Below are positions 1 through 7,642 of a stretch of 13,923 nt of DNA, piece after piece; the stretch's first letter is position 1; each line of letters begins with the position of its first letter. The notes under the pieces were generated by a model. It did not search any database. It was not told the origin of the DNA and worked only from the letters and a program-made list of their open reading frames with translations. Both the position numbers and the translations under genes were made by a program. Origin of the DNA: Thermoprotei archaeon (GTDB lineage: Archaea; Thermoproteota; Thermoprotei_A; Sulfolobales; Ignisphaeraceae); NCBI GenBank assembly GCA_003661775.1, contig QMWT01000018.1:1-13923 (forward strand), in the 5' to 3' direction.

Positions 1-1982
1 TCCATAGTTTTCAGAACTATGTCTGCAACCTTCTCCTGAATTTCCTTAGCTATCTCGGCCCAGTCGCCTCGGACAGCTTCGAAGCCCACCACATCTATTC
101 TTCCGTCGTCTGTGAGGCCAACGTATCTCTTCTTAGCCTCTGTGAAGAAGACTCTTCGGTAGATCTTGTCTATCTTTATCTCTAGCCCCAGCTCCTTCTC
201 GACCCTCTCAATGAACTTCTCCACCTTCTCCTTATCGTAGGTAACGAATAGCGAGTCGGTATCGCCGTAGATCACCTTGAGTCCGAGCTCACGAGCTATT
301 GCTATGGCGCGTCTAATAGTCTCACGACCCCAGGCTGTTACAGCCTCTGCACATTCTCTGCAGTACCAGCGGGCACCCACCCACCCCATGTAACCGTAGG
401 CAGCATTTGCCAACACCTTAAGCGCGCGCTGCCTCTCGTCATGTACCCGGTACTCTGGGTCGTCAGGCTTCAGCTTCTTCATAGCGTTCCTGATCTCTCT
501 CCTCGCCTTGATGAGGGTCTCGAGGACATTCTTGAAGAAGCCTGGTGGTTGTTTCCTGAACTTGTAACCCACCTCCGGAGCTTCGTAACACCCATACTTA
601 GAGCACTCCTCCGGGTTCTTCACTATAGTGTCCGGCCCTATGTTGTACTTTATCATTATGCTCGGGTACATGGCGGAGAAGTCTAGCACAGCTATGTTCT
701 CATGGACACCACGTAGTGGTTCTAGCACTACCGCACCGCGGTACGGCTCGTAAGGCCTCTCAATGCGATTAGGTATTAGCTCGCCTCGCTTGTACGCCTC
801 CCTCATCAAGTACCATTCAAGTCTGAAGCCCACGCTAGCTGCACCTACCTGGTCGAGAGGTAGCCCTGTTATGCTTGAGAGCTGGATCGCGAAGGGCAGG
901 ATCTTATCAGCTACTCCTAGCGTAGCAATAATATCGTCACGTGAGTATCTTAGAAGTAGCTTGCGTTTCTCAGGGTCGTCCCAGTACTTGTAGATCTCGT
1001 GACCGGGTATCAGCACCCGCTCGCTCTTCTTCATAACCCCGAGGAATTCGGCCACCTCCTCTAGGGTCTTCACCTTAACCTCAGGTATCTCCTCAGCAAA
1101 ATTATAGAGATCTACGTTAAGCCTGCCTGCTATAGAGATGTGTCCGTAGACGCTGGTACGGGGCTCAGACCCCTTTCTACGACCTAGATCCAGTTTTAGC
1201 CCAAGGATCTTGGCGCGTTCAGTTAGGTAAGGCCAGTCGAATCTATTGCTGTTATACCCGACTATCACATCCGGATCTAGCTCCCGGACGAGCTCTACAA
1301 ACCTCCTTATGATCTCGCGGTCGTTCTTGCTCTCAGCTACCAGCTGCTTGATATCGTTAGGCGAGGTTGCTAACCCTATAATTATCACGGGATCTCGACG
1401 GGGGTTCGGGGTACCTCGCGGGTTGTACACCTCTATATCGAACGCGAATATGCGAAGCTTTGGTGGTATAAAGACATCCTTCCTGCCTATGACCTCCTCT
1501 ACCTCGTAGATATCATCTACAGCATAGTTGGGATTTCTGCCCAGTTTCTTAACTCTGAACTCGACCCAGGTGCACGGAGTTATGCTGTGGTCTATCAGGT
1601 ACCTCATGGCGAATCTTATATCGGCTTCTAAAACATCGCGGACGCCGGCAAGCTTCTTAACGGCTTCACGGTACTCTCTGACGTACTCTGGTATCACCGT
1701 GGTAACCCTTAGCACGTCTAAGGGCCTTCCGAAATACCTTCTCTTGACTATCGAGACGTCTATTATAGGTGAGCGGGGGCTGCTCAACCTCCTTATGTTT
1801 TCAGCAAGGGTAGCTAGATCAATACCCTCCTCAGGAACTACATAGAAGTATGGACGGAACCTCCTGTCCCTTAGAAGTACCCTCCTACCGTCCTCCGCTA
1901 CAGCCCATATTATGACGTGGGGCTCGTTACCGACTACTTCGTAACTCGCATCTAGTACGTATGCTGTTAGTACTTCTCCCAC
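1..1982 (-). CDS. polB: Family B DNA polymerase (PolB3 / Aeropyrum Pol II-like), C-terminus cut by window edge
   Basis: This gene encodes a template-directed DNA polymerase with 3'-5' proofreading. I read 660 codons, open to the left edge. Exonuclease motifs are FDIE (181-184), NSNRFDWPY (244-252) and YSRDD (346-350). Polymerase motif A is DFSAMYPS (434-441, catalytic Asp434), motif B is KVLANAAYG (522-530) and motif C is YGDTDS (572-577, Asp574 and Asp576). The N-terminal block FRPYFY (42-47) matches the region that forms the uracil-sensing pocket in archaeal PolB. Aligned from memory, the protein resembles the 770-780-aa Aeropyrum pernix Pol II group, so about 110-120 residues of the thumb should lie beyond the edge. 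All catalytic residues are intact, which suggests an active replicative or accessory polymerase. The start is GTG at 1982, because an in-frame TAG lies three codons upstream and the following sequence aligns to the family N-terminus. It lies 46 bases after the acetyltransferase gene, probably in the same transcript. Assignment to PolB3 rather than PolB1 is less sure than the family. Confidence 0.96.
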   Translation of the reverse strand, partial: MGEVLTAYVLDASYEVVGNEPHVIIWAVAEDGRRVLLRDRRFRPYFYVVPEEGIDLATLAENIRRLSSPRSPIIDVSIVKRRYFGRPLDVLRVTTVIPEYVREYREAVKKLAGVRDVLEADIRFAMRYLIDHSITPCTWVEFRVKKLGRNPNYAVDDIYEVEEVIGRKDVFIPPKLRIFAFDIEVYNPRGTPNPRRDPVIIIGLATSPNDIKQLVAESKNDREIIRRFVELVRELDPDVIVGYNSNRFDWPYLTERAKILGLKLDLGRRKGSEPRTSVYGHISIAGRLNVDLYNFAEEIPEVKVKTLEEVAEFLGVMKKSERVLIPGHEIYKYWDDPEKRKLLLRYSRDDIIATLGVADKILPFAIQLSSITGLPLDQVGAASVGFRLEWYLMREAYKRGELIPNRIERPYEPYRGAVVLEPLRGVHENIAVLDFSAMYPSIMIKYNIGPDTIVKNPEECSKYGCYEAPEVGYKFRKQPPGFFKNVLETLIKARREIRNAMKKLKPDDPEYRVHDERQRALKVLANAAYGYMGWVGARWYCRECAEAVTAWGRETIRRAIAIARELGLKVIYGDTDSLFVTYDKEKVEKFIERVEKELGLEIKIDKIYRRVFFTEAKKRYVGLTDDGRIDVVGFEAVRGDWAEIAKEIQEKVADIVLKTM

Positions 1983-2028
1983 GCTTGGCTACCCATGTAG
2001 ATCTTGCTGTTACCGCCTGGTATTTCTC

Positions 2029-2475
2029 TTACTCCTTAACATTCTTATACATAACATAGGCATCTTCGCCATCCGGGTAGTAATTCCGTAGCTTATCCAC
2101 GATCCTGTAGCCTAGAGATTTGTAGAGGTTTATAGCGGGTATGTTGCTGACCCTCACTTCAAGCCTGATACTCTTAACACCGAAGAGCTCCACCAAAACT
2201 CTCTCAACTTCCTGCATCAGCCTCTTGCCCACCCCCCTCCTGCGGTACTGGGGGTCTACGCATATGGAGACTATGTGGCCTACGTCCCCCCTCTTGACTA
2301 CTGCGGAGACGTAGCCTACAACCTCGTTTCCTAACTCAGCTACTAGGAATAGCTCGGGATAGAGAGCGCACAACATGTGAAGTAAAGTTCTTGGATAAGG
2401 ATAGCGAAAACACTTCTCTTCCAATACGGCGACCTTCTCCATATCGCTGGGTTTAGCTCTTCTTATCCTGAGCAT
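2029..2475 (-). CDS. GNAT-family N-acetyltransferase, RimI/Ard1 (archaeal Nat) type
   Basis: This 148-aa protein has the single-domain GNAT fold and probably transfers acetyl groups from acetyl-CoA to protein N-termini. The acetyl-CoA pyrophosphate loop is RRRGVG (78-83), preceded by the strand ICVDPQY (71-77). The C-terminal half has the order LEVRVSN, AINLYKSLGY, then NYYPDGEDAYVMYK (131-144). That order, including the paired tyrosines and the late DAYVMYK, is typical of RimI and archaeal Ard1/Nat enzymes. Length is normal for the family. It starts with ATG five bases after the M50 protease stop, so the two are probably co-transcribed and the polymerase gene follows. The true substrate cannot be read from sequence; N-terminal protein acetylation is the usual role in archaea, and ribosomal protein S18-type modification is bacterial RimI's role. 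Confidence 0.9.
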   Translation of the reverse strand: MLRIRRAKPSDMEKVAVLEEKCFRYPYPRTLLHMLCALYPELFLVAELGNEVVGYVSAVVKRGDVGHIVSICVDPQYRRRGVGKRLMQEVERVLVELFGVKSIRLEVRVSNIPAINLYKSLGYRIVDKLRNYYPDGEDAYVMYKNVKE

Positions 2476-2480
2476 GGTCC

Positions 2481-3716
2481 CTAGACCAGGACATATATGG
2501 AGAGAATTATCGCTGCACCCAATAGAATCACGTTAACTACCTGGAGCAACGTCAGGAACCTTCTTAAGAAGAACACTATTCCTCTACTCTTCAAGCTCTC
2601 TATTATGGAGTCAAGGGCTTTAGCACCGTCGGTTATGAATAAGGGAGCAGCATTTATTACGAATAAGCTCATGTTAACGATGTACATGAATTGAAGCAGT
2701 GTCACAATCCCTATGAACATCAGGTCTTCGTACACTCTCCCTCCAGCAATCTTCACAATCGTGTTCACAAGCTTTACACCCAAGCACACCCTTCCGTCAC
2801 TAGGCGTTGCATGCACAGTGACATTCCTGCACTCTCCGTTACTTCCACATAGCGTGAAGAGAAAGCTCACCATCGACACGTTCCCAACTTTGAGAACATT
2901 CCTCAGATCATCAAATGTGCGCATAGGCGTTCCATTAACTCCAACTATAATATCTCCTGCTCTGAATCCCGCTAGCTTAGCGGGGCAAGGCGTCTCCTGC
3001 TCACCGCAGACCGAGCAGGAAACCTCAACTATCTTAAGAGCTTGTACATGATCTGCAGGGTAAGTCACGTTAATGAATCCGAGGAGCGCTAGGGCGACGA
3101 CAGCTAGCAGGAGGTTCGCCAAGATCCCGGCCCCGATGATCTTCAGCTTGCTCCAGAGCGAGACCCTCTCCATAGCACTCTCGTCTACCTCGACGAAAGC
3201 TATGGGGAACAGCAACATCAAGCCTATGCCCCAACTACGGACAGCAACACCCTCTCGCAGAGCAAAGTATGCATGAAAACCTTCGTGTAGAACAAGCGCT
3301 GCTCCAATAGCGCTGAGTATGTATGGTAAGGAGCTAAGGGATATGGTGATGCCAGGGAGTATAGGAGCTACGGGAGGTATTATCTCTATAGGTTTCTTAC
3401 CTCCTATGAAGGTGGTCAAAGTACGCGATATGAAAACTGTTATCGATGGGAATAGAGAGGTGTAGAAGAGGATCATACCTGCAAACAAGGAAACGATCAT
3501 TATGAGTGCCCAGTGGTCGAAGGGTCTAGAAACGCCTCTGCCCTCCACACGCTTACCTAGCTTAAGCATCACAAGTCCGGGGGAGAAGCTAACTATGATT
3601 CTTCCTAGCTTGAATCCTTCACCTTTCTGAAGAGTGTAGCCCATAGTTGTCAGCAAGAACTGCAGTACCGTGTAGAGCAACAGCGCTCTCGCCGGGTCTA
3701 GATACATTAACAGCAC
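2481..3716 (-). CDS. M50 family site-2 membrane zinc metalloprotease with PDZ domain
   Basis: This 411-aa intramembrane protease cleaves transmembrane substrates in regulated proteolysis. The zinc site is HEGFH (144-148) in a hydrophobic helix, and the third ligand is Asp363 in NAAPLFITDG (355-364), the NxxPxxxxDG motif of site-2 proteases. Several hydrophobic segments are visible, roughly at 12-30, 70-97, 130-152, 196-220, 333-357 and 385-411. Between the two catalytic motifs sits a PDZ-like domain (about 228-320) with the AGFRAGDIIVGVNG core (249-262). That loop carries six cysteines (234, 237, 244, 290, 296, 311), which could form disulfides outside the membrane. I keep the GTG start at 3716, which lies about 28 bp from a TATA-like element. 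ATG at 3707 is the alternative. The gene leads a probable operon with the acetyltransferase and PolB genes and diverges from the nucleotidyltransferase gene. Its natural substrate is unknown. Confidence 0.92.
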   Translation of the reverse strand: MLLMYLDPARALLLYTVLQFLLTTMGYTLQKGEGFKLGRIIVSFSPGLVMLKLGKRVEGRGVSRPFDHWALIMIVSLFAGMILFYTSLFPSITVFISRTLTTFIGGKKPIEIIPPVAPILPGITISLSSLPYILSAIGAALVLHEGFHAYFALREGVAVRSWGIGLMLLFPIAFVEVDESAMERVSLWSKLKIIGAGILANLLLAVVALALLGFINVTYPADHVQALKIVEVSCSVCGEQETPCPAKLAGFRAGDIIVGVNGTPMRTFDDLRNVLKVGNVSMVSFLFTLCGSNGECRNVTVHATPSDGRVCLGVKLVNTIVKIAGGRVYEDLMFIGIVTLLQFMYIVNMSLFVINAAPLFITDGAKALDSIIESLKSRGIVFFLRRFLTLLQVVNVILLGAAIILSIYVLV

Positions 3717-3739
3717 ACCCGACTTAGCCTTGGCACCAC

Positions 3740-3747
3740 TAATTTTA
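3740..3747. promoter_or_regulatory. Shared, nearly symmetric TATA element between divergent genes
   Basis: The sequence TAATTTTA on the plus strand reads TAAAATTA on the minus strand. Its centre lies about 29 bp before the ATG at 3773 and about 28 bp before the GTG at 3716. Both distances fit archaeal leaderless or near-leaderless initiation, in which transcription starts about 26 bp from the TATA centre. The gap of 56 bases leaves little room for two separate core promoters. This is inferred from spacing and composition only. Confidence 0.55.
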
Positions 3748-3772
3748 CTCTACCGCCCGATAATTAAGATGG

Positions 3773-4513
3773 ATGCAGATATTGAGGTACTCAGCACGCG
3801 AGAAAGTAGGGAAAGCTTCACATATAAGAGAAGTCATCTACGACGACAAGAGGTGGAAGCTGCTAGAAGAGAAAAGGAGGATTGCGTTGAGGATCATGGA
3901 GATCCTGGCTAGCTGTGGCTATACGCAGACCCTAGTCCATGGAAGCGTAGCGCGGGGCGATGTATCTGAGAAAAGTGATGTTGACGTAGTGGTCGTAGAC
4001 ACTATACCTCCTTCGTTGATAGAGCTGTGTCTAGAGAGAAACGGTCTTTATGTGTATAGCAGGGTGATAGTCCAGCCTACACCTGCTCATACACCAAAGG
4101 TGTACATATACCTAGACCTCCAAGAACTCGTATCTGTAACCGTTCCCTTGGCCCACCTAAGCATAGTGGAGTACGAATTCTACAAATTCAGCGGTTCTCT
4201 AGGACTTGAAGGCATTAGGAAGAACATCCGCGTAGCAGGAGTCAACAAGAAGCTATTCATGATAGAACCTACGCCTCGAGGACATGTAGAGTACTCGATA
4301 CTCGGAATAGAGTACGTTGCTGCGAGGAAGCTGGGAGTATCGATAGAAGTTGTGAAAGATAGAGTTGAAGCATTGAGGAGACGCGATTCCACCGGGAGGA
4401 CAGGGCTCTTCATAGAGAAGGAGGTTCCTCCAGACGAATCCCTAGAATCAGTTATAAAGAAGCTGTGTAGAGAAAATTGGATGTTTAGAAGGGTTTTGAA
4501 AGATGCATGTTAA
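3773..4513 (+). CDS. Pol beta-superfamily nucleotidyltransferase, archaeal, substrate unknown
   Basis: This 246-aa protein carries the classic nucleotidyltransferase signature GSVARGDVSEKSDVDVVVV (57-75), in which Asp69 and Asp71 would bind the catalytic metal ions. Asp115 in YIYLDLQ is a candidate third carboxylate. Such enzymes transfer a nucleotide to a protein, small molecule or nucleic acid. It is longer than the MNT/HEPN-type antitoxin subunits (about 100 aa), and no HEPN partner lies nearby, so a simple toxin-antitoxin role is unlikely. The C-terminal half (about 125-246) has conserved-looking blocks IEPTPRGHVEYS (164-175) and STGRTGLF (206-213) that I cannot assign. The start is ATG at 3773, about 29 bp from the TATA-like element at 3740-3747; an ATG four bases earlier is out of frame. 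The stop overlaps the following radical SAM gene by 11 bases, so the two are probably translated together. It may belong to an archaeal 'predicted nucleotidyltransferase' COG; I could not check. Confidence 0.85.
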   Translation: MQILRYSAREKVGKASHIREVIYDDKRWKLLEEKRRIALRIMEILASCGYTQTLVHGSVARGDVSEKSDVDVVVVDTIPPSLIELCLERNGLYVYSRVIVQPTPAHTPKVYIYLDLQELVSVTVPLAHLSIVEYEFYKFSGSLGLEGIRKNIRVAGVNKKLFMIEPTPRGHVEYSILGIEYVAARKLGVSIEVVKDRVEALRRRDSTGRTGLFIEKEVPPDESLESVIKKLCRENWMFRRVLKDAC

Positions 4514-5588
4514 GAACTCTGAGAAGGTCAGGATCCTAGGTGTTTGGCGAGGTAGGCTCCCTAAAGGATGCGAGCTCTGCATGAAGGGGCTCAAGGTGGT
4601 TGTTTACGTAACGGGTTTCTGCGAGGCTAACTGTTTCTACTGCCCACTGAGTACCGAGAGGAGGAATCCTCGCAGCTTCTACGTGGATGAGGAGAGGATC
4701 AACAATATCGAGAATGTGGTTCTCGAGGTCGAGGCCGTGGGTGCCCGGGGAGCTTCGATCACTGGAGGAGAACCCCTAGCCTCTATAGAGCGCGTGGAGA
4801 ACATAATCTCCCTGCTGAAGGATGTATATGGGGATAAATTCCACATTCATCTCTATACACACGGGGGACACTTAACCCCCGATATCATCAGAAGACTTGA
4901 TAGACTTGGTCTTGACGAGCTGAGATTCCACCCCAGGTATGAACGTAGCTTCAAGTATCTGGAGTACGCTACGAGAAACACATCGATGGAAGTAGGTGTA
5001 GAAGTCCCCGCTATACCCGGCAGGGTAGCCGAGCTCACTAAACTTGTTGAGAGGACGTGGCTAGCAGGAGCAAAGTTTATCAACATTAACGAGCTTGAGT
5101 ATAGCGAAACGAACCTTGCTAAGCTACTCATACGGGGGCTAAAACCTGCCGCGGGTAAGCCTTACGTTCTTGGAAGTTTCGAAACTGCTCTCCAAGTCCT
5201 TAGATACGTCGAGGAGAAAGGGCTGGACATATCAGTGCATATATGCCCTGCAGTGTTTAAAGACGCTGTACAGATGAGGCTAAGATTAATCAGAAAAGCT
5301 CTTGCCACAGCAGCTCCGCATGAAGAGGTCACGCCGTCCGGCACGCTACGTAGCTTAAGGATACCTAATGACCTCTACGATAGATTGAGCCGTTACCTAC
5401 CACAACTACCTGCATTATCACATCCCGCCGACGGGAAGTACATCTACGTAAATCCCCGTGTATTAGATCTCCTACCTAAGGAGCTGCGTGAGGAAGTCGA
5501 GTCTCGAGGTATTTACGAAGAGAGGTACCCCTCAATACTCTCTAGCTATAGCCTCGTGACGAAGGAGGTCGGGGCTAGAGGTCAGTAG
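4503..5588 (+). CDS. Radical SAM protein, COG2108-like, uncharacterised
   Basis: This 361-aa radical SAM enzyme binds a 4Fe-4S cluster through the CxxxCxxC motif at Cys40, Cys44 and Cys47 (GFCEANCFYCPLS) and cleaves S-adenosylmethionine to make a 5'-deoxyadenosyl radical. The SAM-contact motif TGGEP is at 87-91. A CxxC pair (Cys23, Cys26) lies just before the radical SAM core, and a later block HICPAVFKDAVQMRLRLIR (246-264) has the Cys...KDxxQxRxRxxR pattern I associate with COG2108. That archaeal group has, to my knowledge, no defined reaction. The ATG start at 4503 lies inside the nucleotidyltransferase gene (11-base overlap), so the two products probably act in one process, for example nucleotidylation plus radical chemistry on the same substrate. 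That link is inference. The protein looks soluble, with no membrane segments. Confidence 0.9.
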   Translation: MHVKNSEKVRILGVWRGRLPKGCELCMKGLKVVVYVTGFCEANCFYCPLSTERRNPRSFYVDEERINNIENVVLEVEAVGARGASITGGEPLASIERVENIISLLKDVYGDKFHIHLYTHGGHLTPDIIRRLDRLGLDELRFHPRYERSFKYLEYATRNTSMEVGVEVPAIPGRVAELTKLVERTWLAGAKFININELEYSETNLAKLLIRGLKPAAGKPYVLGSFETALQVLRYVEEKGLDISVHICPAVFKDAVQMRLRLIRKALATAAPHEEVTPSGTLRSLRIPNDLYDRLSRYLPQLPALSHPADGKYIYVNPRVLDLLPKELREEVESRGIYEERYPSILSSYSLVTKEVGARGQ

Positions 5589-5696
5589 AGACGGCCTTAA
5601 ATCACCTATCATAGACGGGGTTGCCTCATCATCCCATAGGATTATTAATTTTGCTACCAAACATTGTGTTGGTGTACTAAGAAGAGGTGTATCTTC
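5589..5696 (+). promoter_or_regulatory. Promoter region with TATA element before the AmmeMemoRadiSam-type gene
   Basis: The 108-base gap holds an AT-rich element ATTATTAATT at 5641-5650. Archaeal spacing would place transcription initiation near 5672, giving a leader of about 25 bases that contains the ribosome binding site at 5684-5689. This suggests the genes from 5697 onward form a transcript separate from the nucleotidyltransferase/radical SAM pair. I see no clear terminator or hairpin in the gap. Confidence 0.5.
5684..5689 (+). promoter_or_regulatory. Ribosome binding site that sets the GTG start at 5697
   Basis: GAGGTG matches the anti-Shine-Dalgarno end of archaeal 16S rRNA and lies 7 bases before GTG at 5697. 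The upstream in-frame TTG at 5664 has no such site and would add eleven residues, including three cysteines, unlike the family N-terminus. It would also place the start before the predicted transcription start. Confidence 0.7.
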
Positions 5697-6836
5697 GTGG
5701 TTAAAGAGGCTCTACTTTATAGGGTTGTAGATGAGGGCATTGTTGAGTGCACAGCGTGTCCAAGGAGATGTAGGTTAAGGCACGGACAGCATGGGTTCTG
5801 CGGCGTTAGATGGAATGTCGATGGAAAGCTGTATCTGGCGGTTTACGGTCTTGCAATAGCAGTAGCTGTGGACCCCATAGAGAAGAAGCCTCTCTACCAC
5901 TTTCATCCCGGTTCAATGGTGTTCTCGATAGCCACTACGGGTTGCAACTGGGCGTGCCAGTTCTGTCAGAACTGGGATATTAGTCAGAGAAGAGTTGTAG
6001 CTGGGTGGAGGCTACCTCCGGAGATGGTTGTAGAGCTGGCTAAGGCTTCCGGAGCTCAGGGGATCACGTATACGTACAACGAGCCTGTCGTGTTCATAGA
6101 GTACGCCTACGATACAGGTAGAATAGCTAAGAGAGAAGGGTTCTTCAACACGATGGTTACTAACGGGTATATGACTGACGAGACTCTGGACATAGTCGGC
6201 AAGTTCGTAGATGCTGCTACGGTTGATATAAAAGGTAATGCCGATCCCGAGTTCGCCAAGAAGTATTCACACGTCCTGGATGCGGAGATGATCCTTGAGG
6301 CTATGAAGGAGCTGAAGAGAAAGGGCGTATTTATCGAAGTCACTGACCTCGTAGTGCCCGAGGTGGGAGCAGACCTCAATAGGGCCCGTAAACTAGTTAG
6401 ATGGATATGTGAGAATCTGGGCCCCGAAACCCCCATACACTTTCTACGCTTCCACCCAGACTACAAAATGATGGATATTCCACCAACCCCCGTTGAGCTT
6501 CTGGAGAAACACGCTGAGGTAGCTAAGAGCGAAGGTATGCACTACGTGTACATAGGGAATGTACCAGGACATAGTCTGGAAAACACCTACTGCCCTGGAT
6601 GCAAAAAACTTCTTGTTAGGAGAATAGGCTTCGACATACTTGAATGGAGAATAACCGAAGATATGAGGTGTCCCTACTGCGGCTACAAGATCAACATTGC
6701 CGGACGGCTTCATCCAACATATCGAGAATCTAGAATGAGGTACATACCGCTGGACCTCTACACAGATTTCGTCTCCGTAGAGCATAACAAGGTTGTAGAT
6801 TTCATAAGAAGGAGTGTGCAGAGCGATAGAAGCTAG
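5697..6836 (+). CDS. AmmeMemoRadiSam-type radical SAM enzyme (PflA-like, COG1180)
   Basis: The protein has 379 aa from the GTG start chosen by its ribosome binding site. An N-terminal cysteine module (Cys18, Cys21, Cys25, Cys35; ECTACPRRC then GFCGVR) precedes the radical SAM motif TTGCNWACQFCQNWDIS (81-96; Cys83, Cys87, Cys90). A C-terminal zinc-ribbon-like module follows, CPGC (299-302) with CPYC (325-328). This layout matches the family named AmmeMemoRadiSam system radical SAM enzyme, related to pyruvate formate-lyase activating enzymes. In many genomes it occurs with MEMO1-like and AMMECR1 proteins; neither is in this window, so any partners would be encoded elsewhere. The reaction is not established to my knowledge. 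Its stop TAG is followed at once by the GTG of the TatD-like gene, so the two are translationally coupled. Cys-rich modules at both ends imply extra metal sites beyond the SAM cluster. Confidence 0.93.
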   Translation: MVKEALLYRVVDEGIVECTACPRRCRLRHGQHGFCGVRWNVDGKLYLAVYGLAIAVAVDPIEKKPLYHFHPGSMVFSIATTGCNWACQFCQNWDISQRRVVAGWRLPPEMVVELAKASGAQGITYTYNEPVVFIEYAYDTGRIAKREGFFNTMVTNGYMTDETLDIVGKFVDAATVDIKGNADPEFAKKYSHVLDAEMILEAMKELKRKGVFIEVTDLVVPEVGADLNRARKLVRWICENLGPETPIHFLRFHPDYKMMDIPPTPVELLEKHAEVAKSEGMHYVYIGNVPGHSLENTYCPGCKKLLVRRIGFDILEWRITEDMRCPYCGYKINIAGRLHPTYRESRMRYIPLDLYTDFVSVEHNKVVDFIRRSVQSDRS

Positions 6837-7589
6837 GTGACTGCCCTGAGGTTCAGGGCTTTAGAACTAGCTGATACGCATTGTCATTTACACGAATATG
6901 ATGAACGCGACGTGTTGAGAATAGGCAGGCTAGGATTAAAGGTGCTGGCTGTAAGCGATGACTACGAGTCTTCGCTCAGAACCTTAGTGCTTTCACGGAG
7001 ACATCTATGGGTTGTACCAGCCGTGGGACTACATCCCTGGTCTGTAGATAGCGAAAGTATCAGGCTCGTGGACAAAATCATAGACCTTGCACTTGAGCAC
7101 GGGGTCAAGGCGATAGGCGAGGTGGGACTCGACAAGAAGTTCGCCCCGCATACAATAGACCTGCAACGTATAGTGTTCATTAAGTTCGTCGAGTACGCTC
7201 GCGCGGCAGGAGCTGTTCTCACGATACATGCTGTCAATACATGGCGCGAAGTGTTAGAAATACTAGAGCGCTACGATGTTAATTCAGCTGTTTTACACTG
7301 GTATACGGGCCCGGCGGAACTTCTCTCAAGAATTAGAAGCATGGGTATGTTCATAGGAGTGAATCCCTCCATCAAGATCCAGGAGAAGCACAGAAGAGTT
7401 GTAGAGAAGGCACCTCTGGAGATACTGCTTCCTGAAAGTGATGGTCCCTATAAGTACAGAGGGTTAATGCTCGATCCATCGATGATAAAAGATGTGATCG
7501 AGTGGATAGCCAAGCTCAAAGGTTTAAGTATTGAGGAGGCCACCGATGTAATTAGGGACAATATCAGGAGATTTTTTAGGAGTTTATAA
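6837..7589 (+). CDS. TatD-family metal-dependent hydrolase
   Basis: This 250-aa TIM-barrel metallohydrolase keeps all TatD metal-binding blocks: DTHCHLH (13-19; His15, His17), GLHPW (64-68), GEVGLD (94-99; Glu95), IHA (130-132; His131), LHWYTG (153-158; His154) and ESDGPY (200-205; Asp202). TatD proteins are studied mainly as metal-dependent 3'-5' exonucleases or deoxyribonucleases. In archaea the true substrate is open, and linkage with a radical SAM enzyme hints at a small-molecule or modified-nucleotide substrate instead. Length fits the family. The start is GTG directly after the previous stop, with no spacer and only weak ribosome binding sequence, which fits termination-reinitiation. 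The final codons overlap a TATA-like element (7583-7589) that may serve the next two genes. The family call is firm; the substrate is not. Confidence 0.92.
   Translation: MTALRFRALELADTHCHLHEYDERDVLRIGRLGLKVLAVSDDYESSLRTLVLSRRHLWVVPAVGLHPWSVDSESIRLVDKIIDLALEHGVKAIGEVGLDKKFAPHTIDLQRIVFIKFVEYARAAGAVLTIHAVNTWREVLEILERYDVNSAVLHWYTGPAELLSRIRSMGMFIGVNPSIKIQEKHRRVVEKAPLEILLPESDGPYKYRGLMLDPSMIKDVIEWIAKLKGLSIEEATDVIRDNIRRFFRSL
7583..7589 (+). promoter_or_regulatory. Possible internal TATA element overlapping the TatD stop codon
   Basis: TTTATAA overlaps the stop codon of the TatD-like gene. Archaeal spacing puts initiation near 7612, about 30 bases before the regulator's likely GTG at 7643. The regulator and adenosyltransferase could therefore be expressed apart from the upstream genes. 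It may equally be chance, since the stop codon itself supplies part of the motif. Confidence 0.4.
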
Positions 7590-7631
7590 CGTTTACGTGC
7601 AATCCCTCAATTTTCGAGGCGCCACATAGAC

Positions 7632-7636
7632 AGGTG
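7632..7636 (+). promoter_or_regulatory. Ribosome binding site favouring GTG 7643 as start
   Basis: AGGTG lies 6 bases before GTG at 7643. The earlier in-frame candidates GTG 7634 and TTG 7637 overlap or abut this site and have nothing comparable upstream. Confidence 0.5.
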
Positions 7637-7642
7637 TTGAGT

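Noticed and set aside
441..1845. Several plus-strand open frames across the DNA polymerase gene
   Set aside because: The minus strand carries a continuous polymerase with all catalytic motifs; the plus frames are its shadows.
3773..4513. Nucleotidyltransferase as an MNT/HEPN toxin-antitoxin component
   Set aside because: It is more than twice the usual MNT length and its partner gene encodes a radical SAM enzyme, not a HEPN protein.
5664..5696. TTG start at 5664 for the AmmeMemoRadiSam-type enzyme
   Set aside because: It lacks a ribosome binding site and would precede the predicted transcription start; GTG 5697 has GAGGTG at the right distance.
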